Below, one piece after another: positions 1 to 5,725 of a DNA stretch of 34,649 nucleotides. Source of the stretch: Acidobacteriota bacterium (GTDB lineage Bacteria; Acidobacteriota; Terriglobia; Terriglobales; Acidobacteriaceae). Position numbers and translations under genes: made by a program. Within the stretch, counting starts at the first letter, position 1. Each line of letters starts with the position of its first letter. The notes under the pieces are model-generated. The model was given only the letters and a program-made list of their open reading frames with translations. It made no database searches and was not told the origin of the DNA. The DNA is taken from contig QIAM01000062.1 of NCBI GenBank assembly GCA_003225555.1, positions 1 through 34,649 of the forward strand, read 5' to 3'.

Positions 1-316
1 CGCCGCCCGGCACGCTGGACACGCCGCAGAAAACATCCGCGATAGTTCAGGACAGGCAGACGGTCACCGTCGACGGAGGCCGCAGGTCCAATAATTATCT
101 TTAAGCTAACTTTGCAATAGGAGGCGATTCTAGCCCCTTCGCGTTGCGCCGATGCCCTTTTCTTTTGGAAACGGATTAAACCCAGGTCGCTGCTACAGGT
201 CAATTCTGTGCGTTCTGGGGCATCCTGCGCGCTTTACTAACCAGGAAATGACGAGGCAGACTCGGGGTGCCCAATGGAATCAATAACTTACAGATAATAA
301 TATGAGACCAAAGGAG
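1..316. other. Left-edge region without a clear complete gene; possible C-terminal gene tail
   Basis: Plus-strand frame 3 is open from the window edge to a TAA at 102-104. It would encode about 33 residues ending in a GGRRSNNYL stretch. That resembles the plug-domain signature around SNNYLLDG of acidobacterial TonB-dependent Oar-like receptors, but here it is cut by a stop, so it could be a broken receptor or chance. From 105 to 316 I see no convincing gene. An ATG at 302 opens a seven-codon frame whose TGA overlaps a GTG at 322, with an AAAGGAG upstream of that GTG. However, the reading frame entered there is antisense to a much more protein-like gene, so I do not call it. Confidence 0.3.
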
Positions 317-952
317 TTAGCGTGATATCTCAGCTCGGACAGATGCGATCCGCGATTGCACCGCACAACGCTCAGGCTTGCCGAAATAGGTGGAGCAATC
401 TGGGAGAGCGATTTGCGCTTTCTTCAGCGAGGCGGGCAGCCAAAGACAGAAGACCTCCCCGTTATTCCACTCCGACGACCGCAACATCAGGACGGCGCCC
501 TCTCCCCGCAGGTAGCGCGCAACCTCGTAGTTGTACCGCGTGCCTGAAGTGAGCGTGACCACGAAAGGCACGTTGTCTGCAATGTTGCCACTCCGCAGCG
601 CCAACCCCTCCGTACGGTTGAGAGCGCCGACGATTTCCGCGATCTGCCCCTTGTCGGTCACCGCACGTTTGCCAATCTGGATGCGGTCCACCGTGTCGGG
701 TCGCAAATGGGACAAGTCGGAATGAAGACGGGCCTCGTGAAGAAGCTGATTGGACAGAACGCCCAGCCACATCAGAATGAAGACTATTACAAACCATGCC
801 GCACTTATGTCGTTACGCTTGTTCTTGTAGAAGACATTGGCCGGCTTCCTGCGCCGCCGGCAGTCAATCAACGACCAGGAGGCGCCTGCCAATAGGAATA
901 GTCCCAAAATGACAAAGGCCACATCAAACAGGATGGCGTAAAAGCCAATCAT
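317..952 (-). CDS. Hypothetical membrane-anchored protein, 211 aa
   Basis: I do not recognise the family. The open frame continues upstream to 1237, but that part overlaps the secreted-protein gene at 1039-1872 and is not protein-like. The ATG at 952, preceded by ACAGG, starts a protein beginning with a long hydrophobic segment (about residues 4-27). A basic RRRR/KNKR loop follows, then a second hydrophobic helix (about 48-66). This suggests two membrane helices with a cytoplasmic hairpin, then a soluble domain of roughly 140 residues outside the membrane. The soluble part has regular alternating character (residues around VDRIQIGKRAVTDKGQIAEI and a later VTLTSGTRYNYEV stretch), like a small alpha/beta domain. 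It lies downstream of, and in the same direction as, the GloVer-repeat gene with an 86-bp gap, so the two may be co-transcribed. Function unknown. Confidence 0.6.
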   Translation of the reverse strand: MIGFYAILFDVAFVILGLFLLAGASWSLIDCRRRRKPANVFYKNKRNDISAAWFVIVFILMWLGVLSNQLLHEARLHSDLSHLRPDTVDRIQIGKRAVTDKGQIAEIVGALNRTEGLALRSGNIADNVPFVVTLTSGTRYNYEVARYLRGEGAVLMLRSSEWNNGEVFCLWLPASLKKAQIALPDCSTYFGKPERCAVQSRIASVRAEISR

Positions 953-1038
953 CCTGTCGATTGTGGAGCAGTTCTCCGGGGAAGTTGTAGTTACGTTGGT
1001 GACGGCGAGAACTCTGGGAATTATCCGTGCGGTTTCAG

Positions 1039-1872
1039 TTAGGGATGCACGGCGTACACCGCGCCGAGGTTGCTCGCGCCTCCCTGGTAGCTCGCGCCGT
1101 AAAGCGTGCCAGAGCGTAGCAGTAATCGTCCGGGATTCGGGTTGATGGCATCGCCGCCACTTGACGCAAAATCGTGAAGCACGGTCTCGGTCCAGACTCC
1201 ACCAGAGCTGGGCGTCAATTGGAAGATAGTCCCGCAACCGTTATAGAAACCGCAACGAGTTTCGCTGGAGCCGCCTGCGGCAGGAGGCGTCAACCGATAG
1301 ATCCACCCGCCGTTCAACTGCCCTGCCTGCTGCACGGTCCCGTAGATGGTGCCGGTGGTTTGGTCGCGAATGAAGTCTCCCGGAGACGACGCCAAACCAT
1401 TCGGGCCACAGGGGAAATTGGTGAGAGTGTTTTCCGTCCATGCACCGCCGGACGTAGCCGGCGGCAGCAATTGGAAGAATGTCCCGCACCCGAAACTTCC
1501 TCCCGCGCCCGTTGAGCCGTAGATCACTCCAGCAGCATCCATCAGCAGGTCCGCCGTCGGGCCTCCACCGTCGGCGACACCAGTGAAGGTCCAGACAATG
1601 CTTTCGGTCCAGCTTCCTCCCGAAACCGAAGGTGGCGTGAGCTTAAACACCATTCCTTGACCATTCGCGCCTTGATTGGCCGTAGTGCCATACAGCGCTC
1701 CCGTTTGATCGGCAATTACGCCGGCGTAGGGCGACGCCCCATCGGAAGTTCCACCTTTTGGGCTGTAGATTACTGACTCTGTCTGGGCAACCGCTAGGGT
1801 TGCGTTGAGCAAGGCAAGCGCTATTGGGGCAACAAGGGAAAGCTGCTTCTTCGCAAGGTTCTTACAGATCAT
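1039..1872 (-). CDS. Secreted GloVer-type tandem-repeat protein (TIGR03803-like), 277 aa
   Basis: The start at 1872 has an AGGAG about 8 bases upstream. Residues 1-29 form a signal peptide (KNLAKK basic start, hydrophobic core, cleavage near VAQ). The mature part consists of repeats with the pattern YGTT...GG...GxxFxLTPP...WTE, seen four to five times (YGTTANQG, YGSTGAGG, YGTVQQAG, YGASYQGG). These match the Gloeo_Verruco repeat family, common in secreted proteins of Acidobacteria and Verrucomicrobia and possibly forming a propeller-like fold. Function is unknown; extracellular or surface location is likely. One repeat is irregular: after an LTPPAAGGS unit the sequence runs directly into CGFYNGCGTIFQLTP, without the usual WTE...YGTT spacer of about 40 residues. 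The frame is intact, so this looks like an in-frame deletion between repeats. Confidence 0.8.
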   Translation of the reverse strand: MICKNLAKKQLSLVAPIALALLNATLAVAQTESVIYSPKGGTSDGASPYAGVIADQTGALYGTTANQGANGQGMVFKLTPPSVSGGSWTESIVWTFTGVADGGGPTADLLMDAAGVIYGSTGAGGSFGCGTFFQLLPPATSGGAWTENTLTNFPCGPNGLASSPGDFIRDQTTGTIYGTVQQAGQLNGGWIYRLTPPAAGGSSETRCGFYNGCGTIFQLTPSSGGVWTETVLHDFASSGGDAINPNPGRLLLRSGTLYGASYQGGASNLGAVYAVHP

Positions 1873-2025
1873 TTGGGCATTCTCCTAGCGGACTTGTAGG
1901 TTGCCTGAACCGGTTGGAACAATCTGAGAGGGGGCTGGGGGGCGCACTTCAAACAGAATTGCGCGAGTTTAATGCCGTTTGCCGCCCCGGTCAAATGAAA
2001 CTATGAAGAAAAAGTTGGTAAGTCT

Positions 2026-2685
2026 TCAGGTCTTATTGTCCGCGGCGCGCAGCTTTTCCCATACCTCGACAACCTGCTTCCTCGTGTGATCCAGCGAGCC
2101 CGAGTTGTCGATTACGTAGTCGGCGGCCTTGACTTTCTCTGCTGCAGGGAGTTGCGCGGCCATCCGTCGGGAAACTTCCCTGCGGGCAGCTTCTGGATCC
2201 AGCTTCTGGCGCGCAGCGAAACGCATGATGCGTTGCTCTTCGCTGCATGTCACCACGATGAGGCGGTCGAAGCGCTTCGCCATGCCGGCCTCCAGAATGA
2301 GCGCGGCTTCGACAATGGCAACCGCGTGCGGGTCCCGGCGGCCCATCTCTTCCATCCAGCCCTCCTGGCTGCGAATCACGGCGGGGTGCACGATACGGTT
2401 GAGGTCTTCGATCCGCGAGGGAGGGCTTGCAGGTGTGCCTCCTGCCGAAGCCGCGCGAGAGCCAAATGCAACCTCGGCGAGCTTCGCGCGATTCAGGCTT
2501 CCGTCCGGGTTAAGAATCTCGCGCCCGAAGTGGCGGACCACCTCGTTGTACACGGGCTGGCCCGGCAGCATGAGTTCGTGAGCAATGTGGTCGGCCTGAA
2601 CCAGATGTGCGCCGAGCGCGACGAACATCTCGCCCACTACCGATTTGCCAGAGGCGATGCCGCCGGTGAGGCCGACTTTCAGCAT
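2026..2685 (-). CDS. coaE: Dephospho-CoA kinase CoaE
   Basis: CoaE phosphorylates the 3'-hydroxyl of the ribose in dephospho-CoA, the last step of coenzyme A synthesis, in the cytoplasm. The 219-residue protein starts with the P-loop GLTGGIASGKS (residues 5-15). It carries the family motifs ADHIAHELM, FGREILNPDGSLNR and IVHPAV, followed by a lid and C-terminal region with IVVTCSEEQRIMRF and YVIDNSGS. It is slightly longer than usual because of a 14-codon insertion before IEDLNRIVHP (described separately). The ATG at 2685 has no Shine-Dalgarno: the bases just upstream are an array of 7-bp repeats starting five bases from the start codon. It lies downstream of folD on the same strand, and the intervening 123 bp is filled by that repeat structure. 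Confidence 0.93.
   Translation of the reverse strand: MLKVGLTGGIASGKSVVGEMFVALGAHLVQADHIAHELMLPGQPVYNEVVRHFGREILNPDGSLNRAKLAEVAFGSRAASAGGTPASPPSRIEDLNRIVHPAVIRSQEGWMEEMGRRDPHAVAIVEAALILEAGMAKRFDRLIVVTCSEEQRIMRFAARQKLDPEAARREVSRRMAAQLPAAEKVKAADYVIDNSGSLDHTRKQVVEVWEKLRAADNKT
2413..2454 (-). repeat. 42-bp in-frame insertion within coaE with a GGTPA-type translated repeat
   Basis: Removing these 14 codons (AASAGGTPASPPSR) rejoins VAFGSR directly to IEDLNRIVHP, the usual length for CoaE at this position. Both sides of the inserted block carry an SR pair of codons (2413-2418 and 2455-2460). The DNA holds an imperfect hairpin, GCAGG-TGTGCCT-CCTGC, at 2429-2445. Short repeats translating to GGTPA are, to my knowledge, frequent in acidobacterial genomes, so a dispersed repeat inserted into the gene is the simplest reading. 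Confidence 0.55.
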
Positions 2686-2690
2686 AGTTT

Positions 2691-2739
2691 CAGTGGTCAG
2701 TGATCAGTGGCCAGTGATCAGTGATCAGTGGCCAGTAAC
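2691..2739 (+). repeat. Heptamer tandem array A, seven CAGTGNN units
   Basis: Seven consecutive 7-bp units read CAGTGGT, CAGTGAT, CAGTGGC, CAGTGAT, CAGTGAT, CAGTGGC and CAGTAAC, with no interruption. The last two positions of each unit vary among GT, AT and GC. The final unit is the degenerate CAGTAAC, on the side facing the partner array at 2801-2835, which runs in the opposite orientation. The array begins five bases upstream of the coaE start codon. Confidence 0.9.
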
Positions 2740-2800
2740 ACATCGCCAGATCGCTTGTGAATCTTCCTAACAGCTTTGATTGATCGGCCAAGCCGATGGG

Positions 2801-2835
2801 CTTACTGGTCACTGACCACTGGCCACTGACCACTT
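2801..2835 (-). repeat. Heptamer tandem array B, inverted partner of array A
   Basis: Read on the minus strand the units are AAGTGGT, CAGTGGC, CAGTGGT, CAGTGAC and CAGTAAG. Like array A it ends with CAGTAA on the inner side, and beyond it both arrays share an imperfect CATCG match. The 61-bp spacer contains a hairpin, ATCGGC-CAA-GCCGAT (2783-2797). The array overlaps the 3' end of folD and supplies its last codons and stop. Confidence 0.88.
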
Positions 2836-3747
2836 TCCCCGCAGCATCCTGGCCGCTTTCACCGTGTTGAACATGAGCATGGCGATGGTCAGTGGGCCGA
2901 CACCCCCGGGCACGGGGGTGATCGCGCCCGCGACTTCGGCGACTTCGGGATGCACATCGCCTACCAGGGTCGAGCCTTTCGCCTGGAAACTTTCGGCGCG
3001 CTTTGCGTTGCCGGCAAACAGACGCTTGAACTCTGCTGGATCGGTCACTTGGTTCATACCGACGTCGATCACGGTCGCGGCGGGCTTGACGAAATCTCTC
3101 GTGATCATCCCGGCGCGTCCGATTGCGGCTACGAGAATGTCAGCACGACGGCAGACGCCGGGGAGATCGTGCGTTTTGGAATGACACACCGTCACCGTGG
3201 CGTTGGCGTTGAGGAGCAACATGGCGGCGGGCTTGCCCACGATGTCGCTGCGGCCAACCACTACCGCCTCCTGCCCCGCGATGGGAATGTTGCTGCGCTT
3301 CAGGATTTCGATCACTCCGGCGGGCGTGCAGGGGATGAGCCCGGGACGCTGCGTGGACAGAAAGCCGACGTTGACGGGATGGAATCCGTCGACATCTTTG
3401 GCGGGATCGACGGCCATTAGCACTCTCTTTGAGTCTACCTGCGGGGGCAGAGGGAGCTGTACAAGGATGCCGTCGATCTCGTCGCGGCGGTTCAGATCTT
3501 CCACTAAATGCAGAAGTTCGTCGGTGGTGGCGGTGTCCGCGGGCGAATGCTGTTCGCTGTAGATGCCGACCTCCTGGCAGGCCTTGACTTTGCCGCGCAC
3601 GTAAATTTCCGACGCCGGATTGTGGCCGACCAGGACGACGGCGAGGCCGGGCCGCACTCTGGCCGCGGCCATTGCGCGGACATCGGCCGCGACTTCAGCG
3701 CGGATGTCGCTGGCGATTCGGGTTCCATCGAGAATGATGGCGGGCAT
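2809..3747 (-). CDS. folD: Bifunctional methylenetetrahydrofolate dehydrogenase / methenyltetrahydrofolate cyclohydrolase FolD
   Basis: FolD interconverts 5,10-methylene-, methenyl- and 10-formyl-tetrahydrofolate with NADP, feeding purine synthesis and formyl-Met-tRNA. The 312-residue protein has the family motifs in order: YVRGKVKACQEVGI with the catalytic Tyr and Lys near residues 50-54, DGILVQLPLP, PAKDVDGFHPVN, the nucleotide-binding VVVGRSDIVGKPAAMLL, and PVPGGVGPLT near the C-terminus. It is longer than typical FolD of about 285-295 residues. The last nine residues (KWSVASGQ and neighbours) are translated from the heptamer array B, which also provides the TGA. The native C-terminus therefore seems to have been replaced or extended by the repeat, outside the conserved core. 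Upstream lies a MITE-like element that could affect its promoter. Confidence 0.95.
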   Translation of the reverse strand: MPAIILDGTRIASDIRAEVAADVRAMAAARVRPGLAVVLVGHNPASEIYVRGKVKACQEVGIYSEQHSPADTATTDELLHLVEDLNRRDEIDGILVQLPLPPQVDSKRVLMAVDPAKDVDGFHPVNVGFLSTQRPGLIPCTPAGVIEILKRSNIPIAGQEAVVVGRSDIVGKPAAMLLLNANATVTVCHSKTHDLPGVCRRADILVAAIGRAGMITRDFVKPAATVIDVGMNQVTDPAEFKRLFAGNAKRAESFQAKGSTLVGDVHPEVAEVAGAITPVPGGVGPLTIAMLMFNTVKAARMLRGKWSVASGQ

Positions 3748-3795
3748 CGTTTCGGCGTCGGGCTCCGGCTTTCGGCATCGGGTGTCCGCGACATT

Positions 3796-3913
3796 GTCAT
3801 CCTGAACGAAGCGAAGGACCTATGCAATCAGGCGGCGTCACGAGTGCTACCATCAGGGTGCATGGGTTCCCTTCGACAAGCTCAGGGCAAGCTTTCGCTT
3901 CGCTCAGAATGAC
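3796..3913. repeat. MITE-like 118-bp element with terminal inverted repeats
   Basis: The left end GTCATCCTGAACGAAGCGAA (3796-3815) matches the reverse complement of the right end (3894-3913) at all but two of 20 positions. Inside the right half is a CTTCGACAAGCTCAGG segment, another very common dispersed bacterial repeat. There is no coding capacity. It sits between folD (minus) and the Trm112-like gene (plus), in their divergent promoter region. Confidence 0.7.
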
Positions 3914-3985
3914 AAAGTTGATTTTATCCCAAGGCAATCGGCAATTCGTGGCCCCGTCCAATCCCTGTCGTACAATGTGTCGATC

Positions 3986-4156
3986 ATGATTGCCAAAGAT
4001 TTGCTGGAAATCCTGGTTTGTCCGGCGTGCAAACAGCCGCTTGAATATCGTCAGAACCCGGAAAGCTTGAAGTGCAAGCAGTGCCGCCGAGTGTATGCGG
4101 TGAAAGACGACATTCCCATCATGCTGATCGATGAGGCGACGGTCGAGTCTTCGTAG
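3986..4156 (+). CDS. Trm112 family zinc-ribbon protein, 56 aa
   Basis: This short frame begins MIAKDLLEILVCPACK and ends AVKDDIPIMLIDEATVESS. Four cysteines in two pairs (Cys12/Cys15 and Cys30/Cys33) form a zinc ribbon, and the IPIMLIDEA ending is the family signature (YcaR/UPF0434). In eukaryotes and archaea Trm112 activates methyltransferases of tRNA, rRNA and release factors. Bacterial members are assumed to be small partner proteins, but their targets are poorly known. The length is typical. The gene stands alone, divergent from folD across the MITE-like element. Upstream, GTACAATGTG at 3970-3979 could be part of a -10 region, but this is weak. Confidence 0.9.
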   Translation: MIAKDLLEILVCPACKQPLEYRQNPESLKCKQCRRVYAVKDDIPIMLIDEATVESS

Positions 4157-4507
4157 TTCTATTGGACCCCTTGCCCTCGCCCTTCATCCCTGACTCGTCA
4201 CGGGAGCGGCAATCCACAAGAAGACCCGTCGCGCTCTTACGCCCACCTCTGTCCAGGCTTGACACAACGTGTCAGTTTTGAGACCCCGAAAGGGTACTAA
4301 AGACACTTCCAAAGGCAAAGACTCCGCCAGAGCGGCTTACCCGCAACTTCCGATAATCACAGGGGTTAATACCTAGAACAGGCTTTACGGATGTGGCAGC
4401 GAAATGGGTGAGGAAAAAGGCAATTCAATTGCATGCAACTTGTAGAGCTGCCCATGAGTCTAATGGGGCAAAGCCGTAAAAGGTCGGAGTCGGAGGTGAT
4501 GACGGCC
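4157..4507. other. Long gene-free leader before the 79-aa gene; possible regulatory RNA or operator
   Basis: This 351-bp stretch has no convincing gene. It contains a perfect inverted repeat TGACAC-AAC-GTGTCA (4260-4274) that could be an operator or hairpin, then an ACCCCGAAAGGGT hairpin (4283-4295, stem ACCC/GGGT with loop CGAAA). Further on is CCGATAA (4350-4356), which resembles a FliA -10 element, but I found no matching -35. Several ATGs before 4508 are in frame with the downstream gene but have poor ribosome-binding sites. A structured 5' leader is possible; I could not match it to a known riboswitch. Confidence 0.35.
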
Positions 4508-4744
4508 ATGCAAGATAAAGAGAGATTCACAACAACCGAGTTAACGGCATTGCGGAGCGATCTTCTACAGGGTGGCATGATCGACTCCTACGAGGCCGCC
4601 GAGCTGCTCCAGGTATTTTTGATGGGCCGTGGCTACGGGGTTTCCCCGAAAGCGGCTCTGGACGCCGCCAGCCGTGTCGAAATGGCGGGATGCGCCCTGC
4701 CTGTTCTGCAGCATGAATTGGAGAACCTGGCCCTGGTGATGTGA
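4508..4744 (+). CDS. Small hypothetical protein, about 78 aa
   Basis: I do not recognise the family. The frame is open from 4433, but GGAGG at 4492-4496 suits the ATG at 4508 (11 bases) better than the one at 4499 (2 bases), so the protein probably begins MQDKERFTTTEL. It looks like a small all-helical soluble protein: a first amphipathic helix (ELTALRSDLLQ), GGMIDSYEAAELLQVFLMGRG, then SPKAALDAASRVEMAG and a last helix ending LENLALVM. There is no signal peptide or membrane segment. A strong intrinsic terminator follows about 90 bp downstream, so the gene is probably a monocistronic unit. An inverted repeat TGTAA-GCG-TTACA lies directly after the stop (4745-4757). Confidence 0.5.
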   Translation: MQDKERFTTTELTALRSDLLQGGMIDSYEAAELLQVFLMGRGYGVSPKAALDAASRVEMAGCALPVLQHELENLALVM

Positions 4745-4833
4745 TGTAAGCGTTACACACCGCGCCCAGACTTTGCGTACACATCCTGGGTCGGCCGTCG
4801 AAACAAGATTTGCCGAACCAGTTCCACGAGAAG

Positions 4834-4866
4834 AAAGCCGGGCCAACCAGCCCGGCTTTGTGGTTT
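4834..4866 (+). terminator. Rho-independent terminator
   Basis: A perfect 10-bp stem AAAGCCGGGC (4834-4843) and GCCCGGCTTT (4850-4859) encloses the loop CAACCA and is followed by a T-rich tail (TTTGTGGTTTTT). It would end transcription of the small gene at 4508-4744. Confidence 0.85.
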
Positions 4867-5023
4867 TTGGGATACTGTACGGTGTCGGCTTTAGCCAGCA
4901 CGGCTTAGCTTTGAAAAATATCCACATCACACAGGGATGAGATCATCTCGCAGGCGCGTATCTCTTTGAATTCGCCTTCTGGCTGATCTGGCGTTATCGT
5001 TTCCAGTGGAGGTTTCGCGGGAA

Positions 5024-5207
5024 ATGTTACAGGACCTCAGCTACACCCTCCGGCATTGGGCTCGGCGTCCGTGGCACACGGGGTTCACCATCCTTGCCCT
5101 GGCCATTGGCATTGGCGCGAACACCGGTGTTTTCAGCGTAGTCAATGCATTGCTGCTGCGCTCCCTTCCATTTCGCGAGCCAGACCGACTGGCTCTTCTA
5201 CATCAGT
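5024..5207 (+). pseudogene. N-terminal remnant of an ADOP-family ABC permease
   Basis: From the ATG at 5024 the frame encodes about 60 residues typical of the start of acidobacterial duplicated orphan permeases (TIGR03434-like, MacB/FtsX type). These are MLQDLSYTLRHWARRPWHTGF followed by a membrane helix with GIGANTGVFSVVNALLLRSLPF and the EPDRL motif. Full-length members have about 800 residues. Here family resemblance ends near 5205, and the frame runs on as unrelated sequence to a stop at 5300-5302, inside the convergent gene on the other strand. I infer a gene cut off by a deletion or rearrangement. A GTGGAGG lies upstream of the start. Confidence 0.75.
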
Positions 5208-5651
5208 TCATTTCTCGCCGTCAGCATTTAACCATTGCAAACGCTGCACACTGTTCTTGCGTGGAACCTCCGCGCCGAAGCTCTCGGCTCCTTGCCGAAT
5301 GAGCCCGCCGTGGCTTCCTGACAGAGCGCGGAATTCAGAGCTCGCCAGCAATGTTTTGAGCTGCTGGAACTGTTCTTCTGGAATTCTCCCGCGGAGTCGT
5401 TGAGTTTCTCCGTCGGGCATCAAGCGGGAGATCCGATAATCTCCCTCGCGAGAGACGGAAATACAAGGCTGTCCGAACCCTTCCTCGTGAAGAACCACAG
5501 AGCTGCGGTACGAAAACCGGGCCAGTATGTCTGCTCGTTGTTGTTGCAGCGGGGGTGCTTGATCGCGGTTTTGCCCCTCGCGTTGGCCCCACAAGCCTGT
5601 TGACGCGAGGAAAACTACTGCTGTGAGGAGTGCACTAGCATAAGACCGCAT
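5208..5651 (-). CDS. Secreted hypothetical protein, 147 aa, probably C-terminally truncated
   Basis: The ATG at 5651 has a perfect GGAGGT six bases upstream, so the longer frame to 5699 is not used. Residues 1-22 are a signal peptide (MRSYASALLTAVVFLASTGLWG). The mature part contains a stretch with VVLHEEGFGQPCISVSREGDY and ISRLMPDGETQ, and later IPEEQFQQLKTLLASSEFRAL, then GGLIRQGAESFGAEVPR. It reads like an acidobacterial periplasmic domain that I know only as a hypothetical family. Related proteins, as I recall them, continue after WLNADGE with a PFP...VVNWL ending. Here a lysine and a stop follow immediately, at the same junction where the opposing ADOP permease remnant ends. Function unknown. 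Confidence 0.65.
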   Translation of the reverse strand: MRSYASALLTAVVFLASTGLWGQREGQNRDQAPPLQQQRADILARFSYRSSVVLHEEGFGQPCISVSREGDYRISRLMPDGETQRLRGRIPEEQFQQLKTLLASSEFRALSGSHGGLIRQGAESFGAEVPRKNSVQRLQWLNADGEK

Positions 5652-5725
5652 GGGTGTACCTCCGTGACATGCCATTGTAGAACGCTCGCAAGAGGTCACT
5701 CTTGCGCGCCAACCAGGGGTCCTCT

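Noticed and set aside
322..552. Plus-strand 76-codon frame with AAAGGAG before a GTG, overlapping a seven-codon leader frame
   Set aside because: The start signal is attractive, but the translation is low-complexity Arg/Ala/Ser and antisense to a clearly protein-like membrane-anchored gene.
4326..4360. FliA-like promoter suggested by CCGATAA
   Set aside because: No TAAA-type -35 at the required distance, and the downstream gene has no link to motility.
4745..4757. TGTAA-GCG-TTACA inverted repeat after the small gene
   Set aside because: Could be an operator, but it lies downstream of a gene and before its terminator, with no supporting context.
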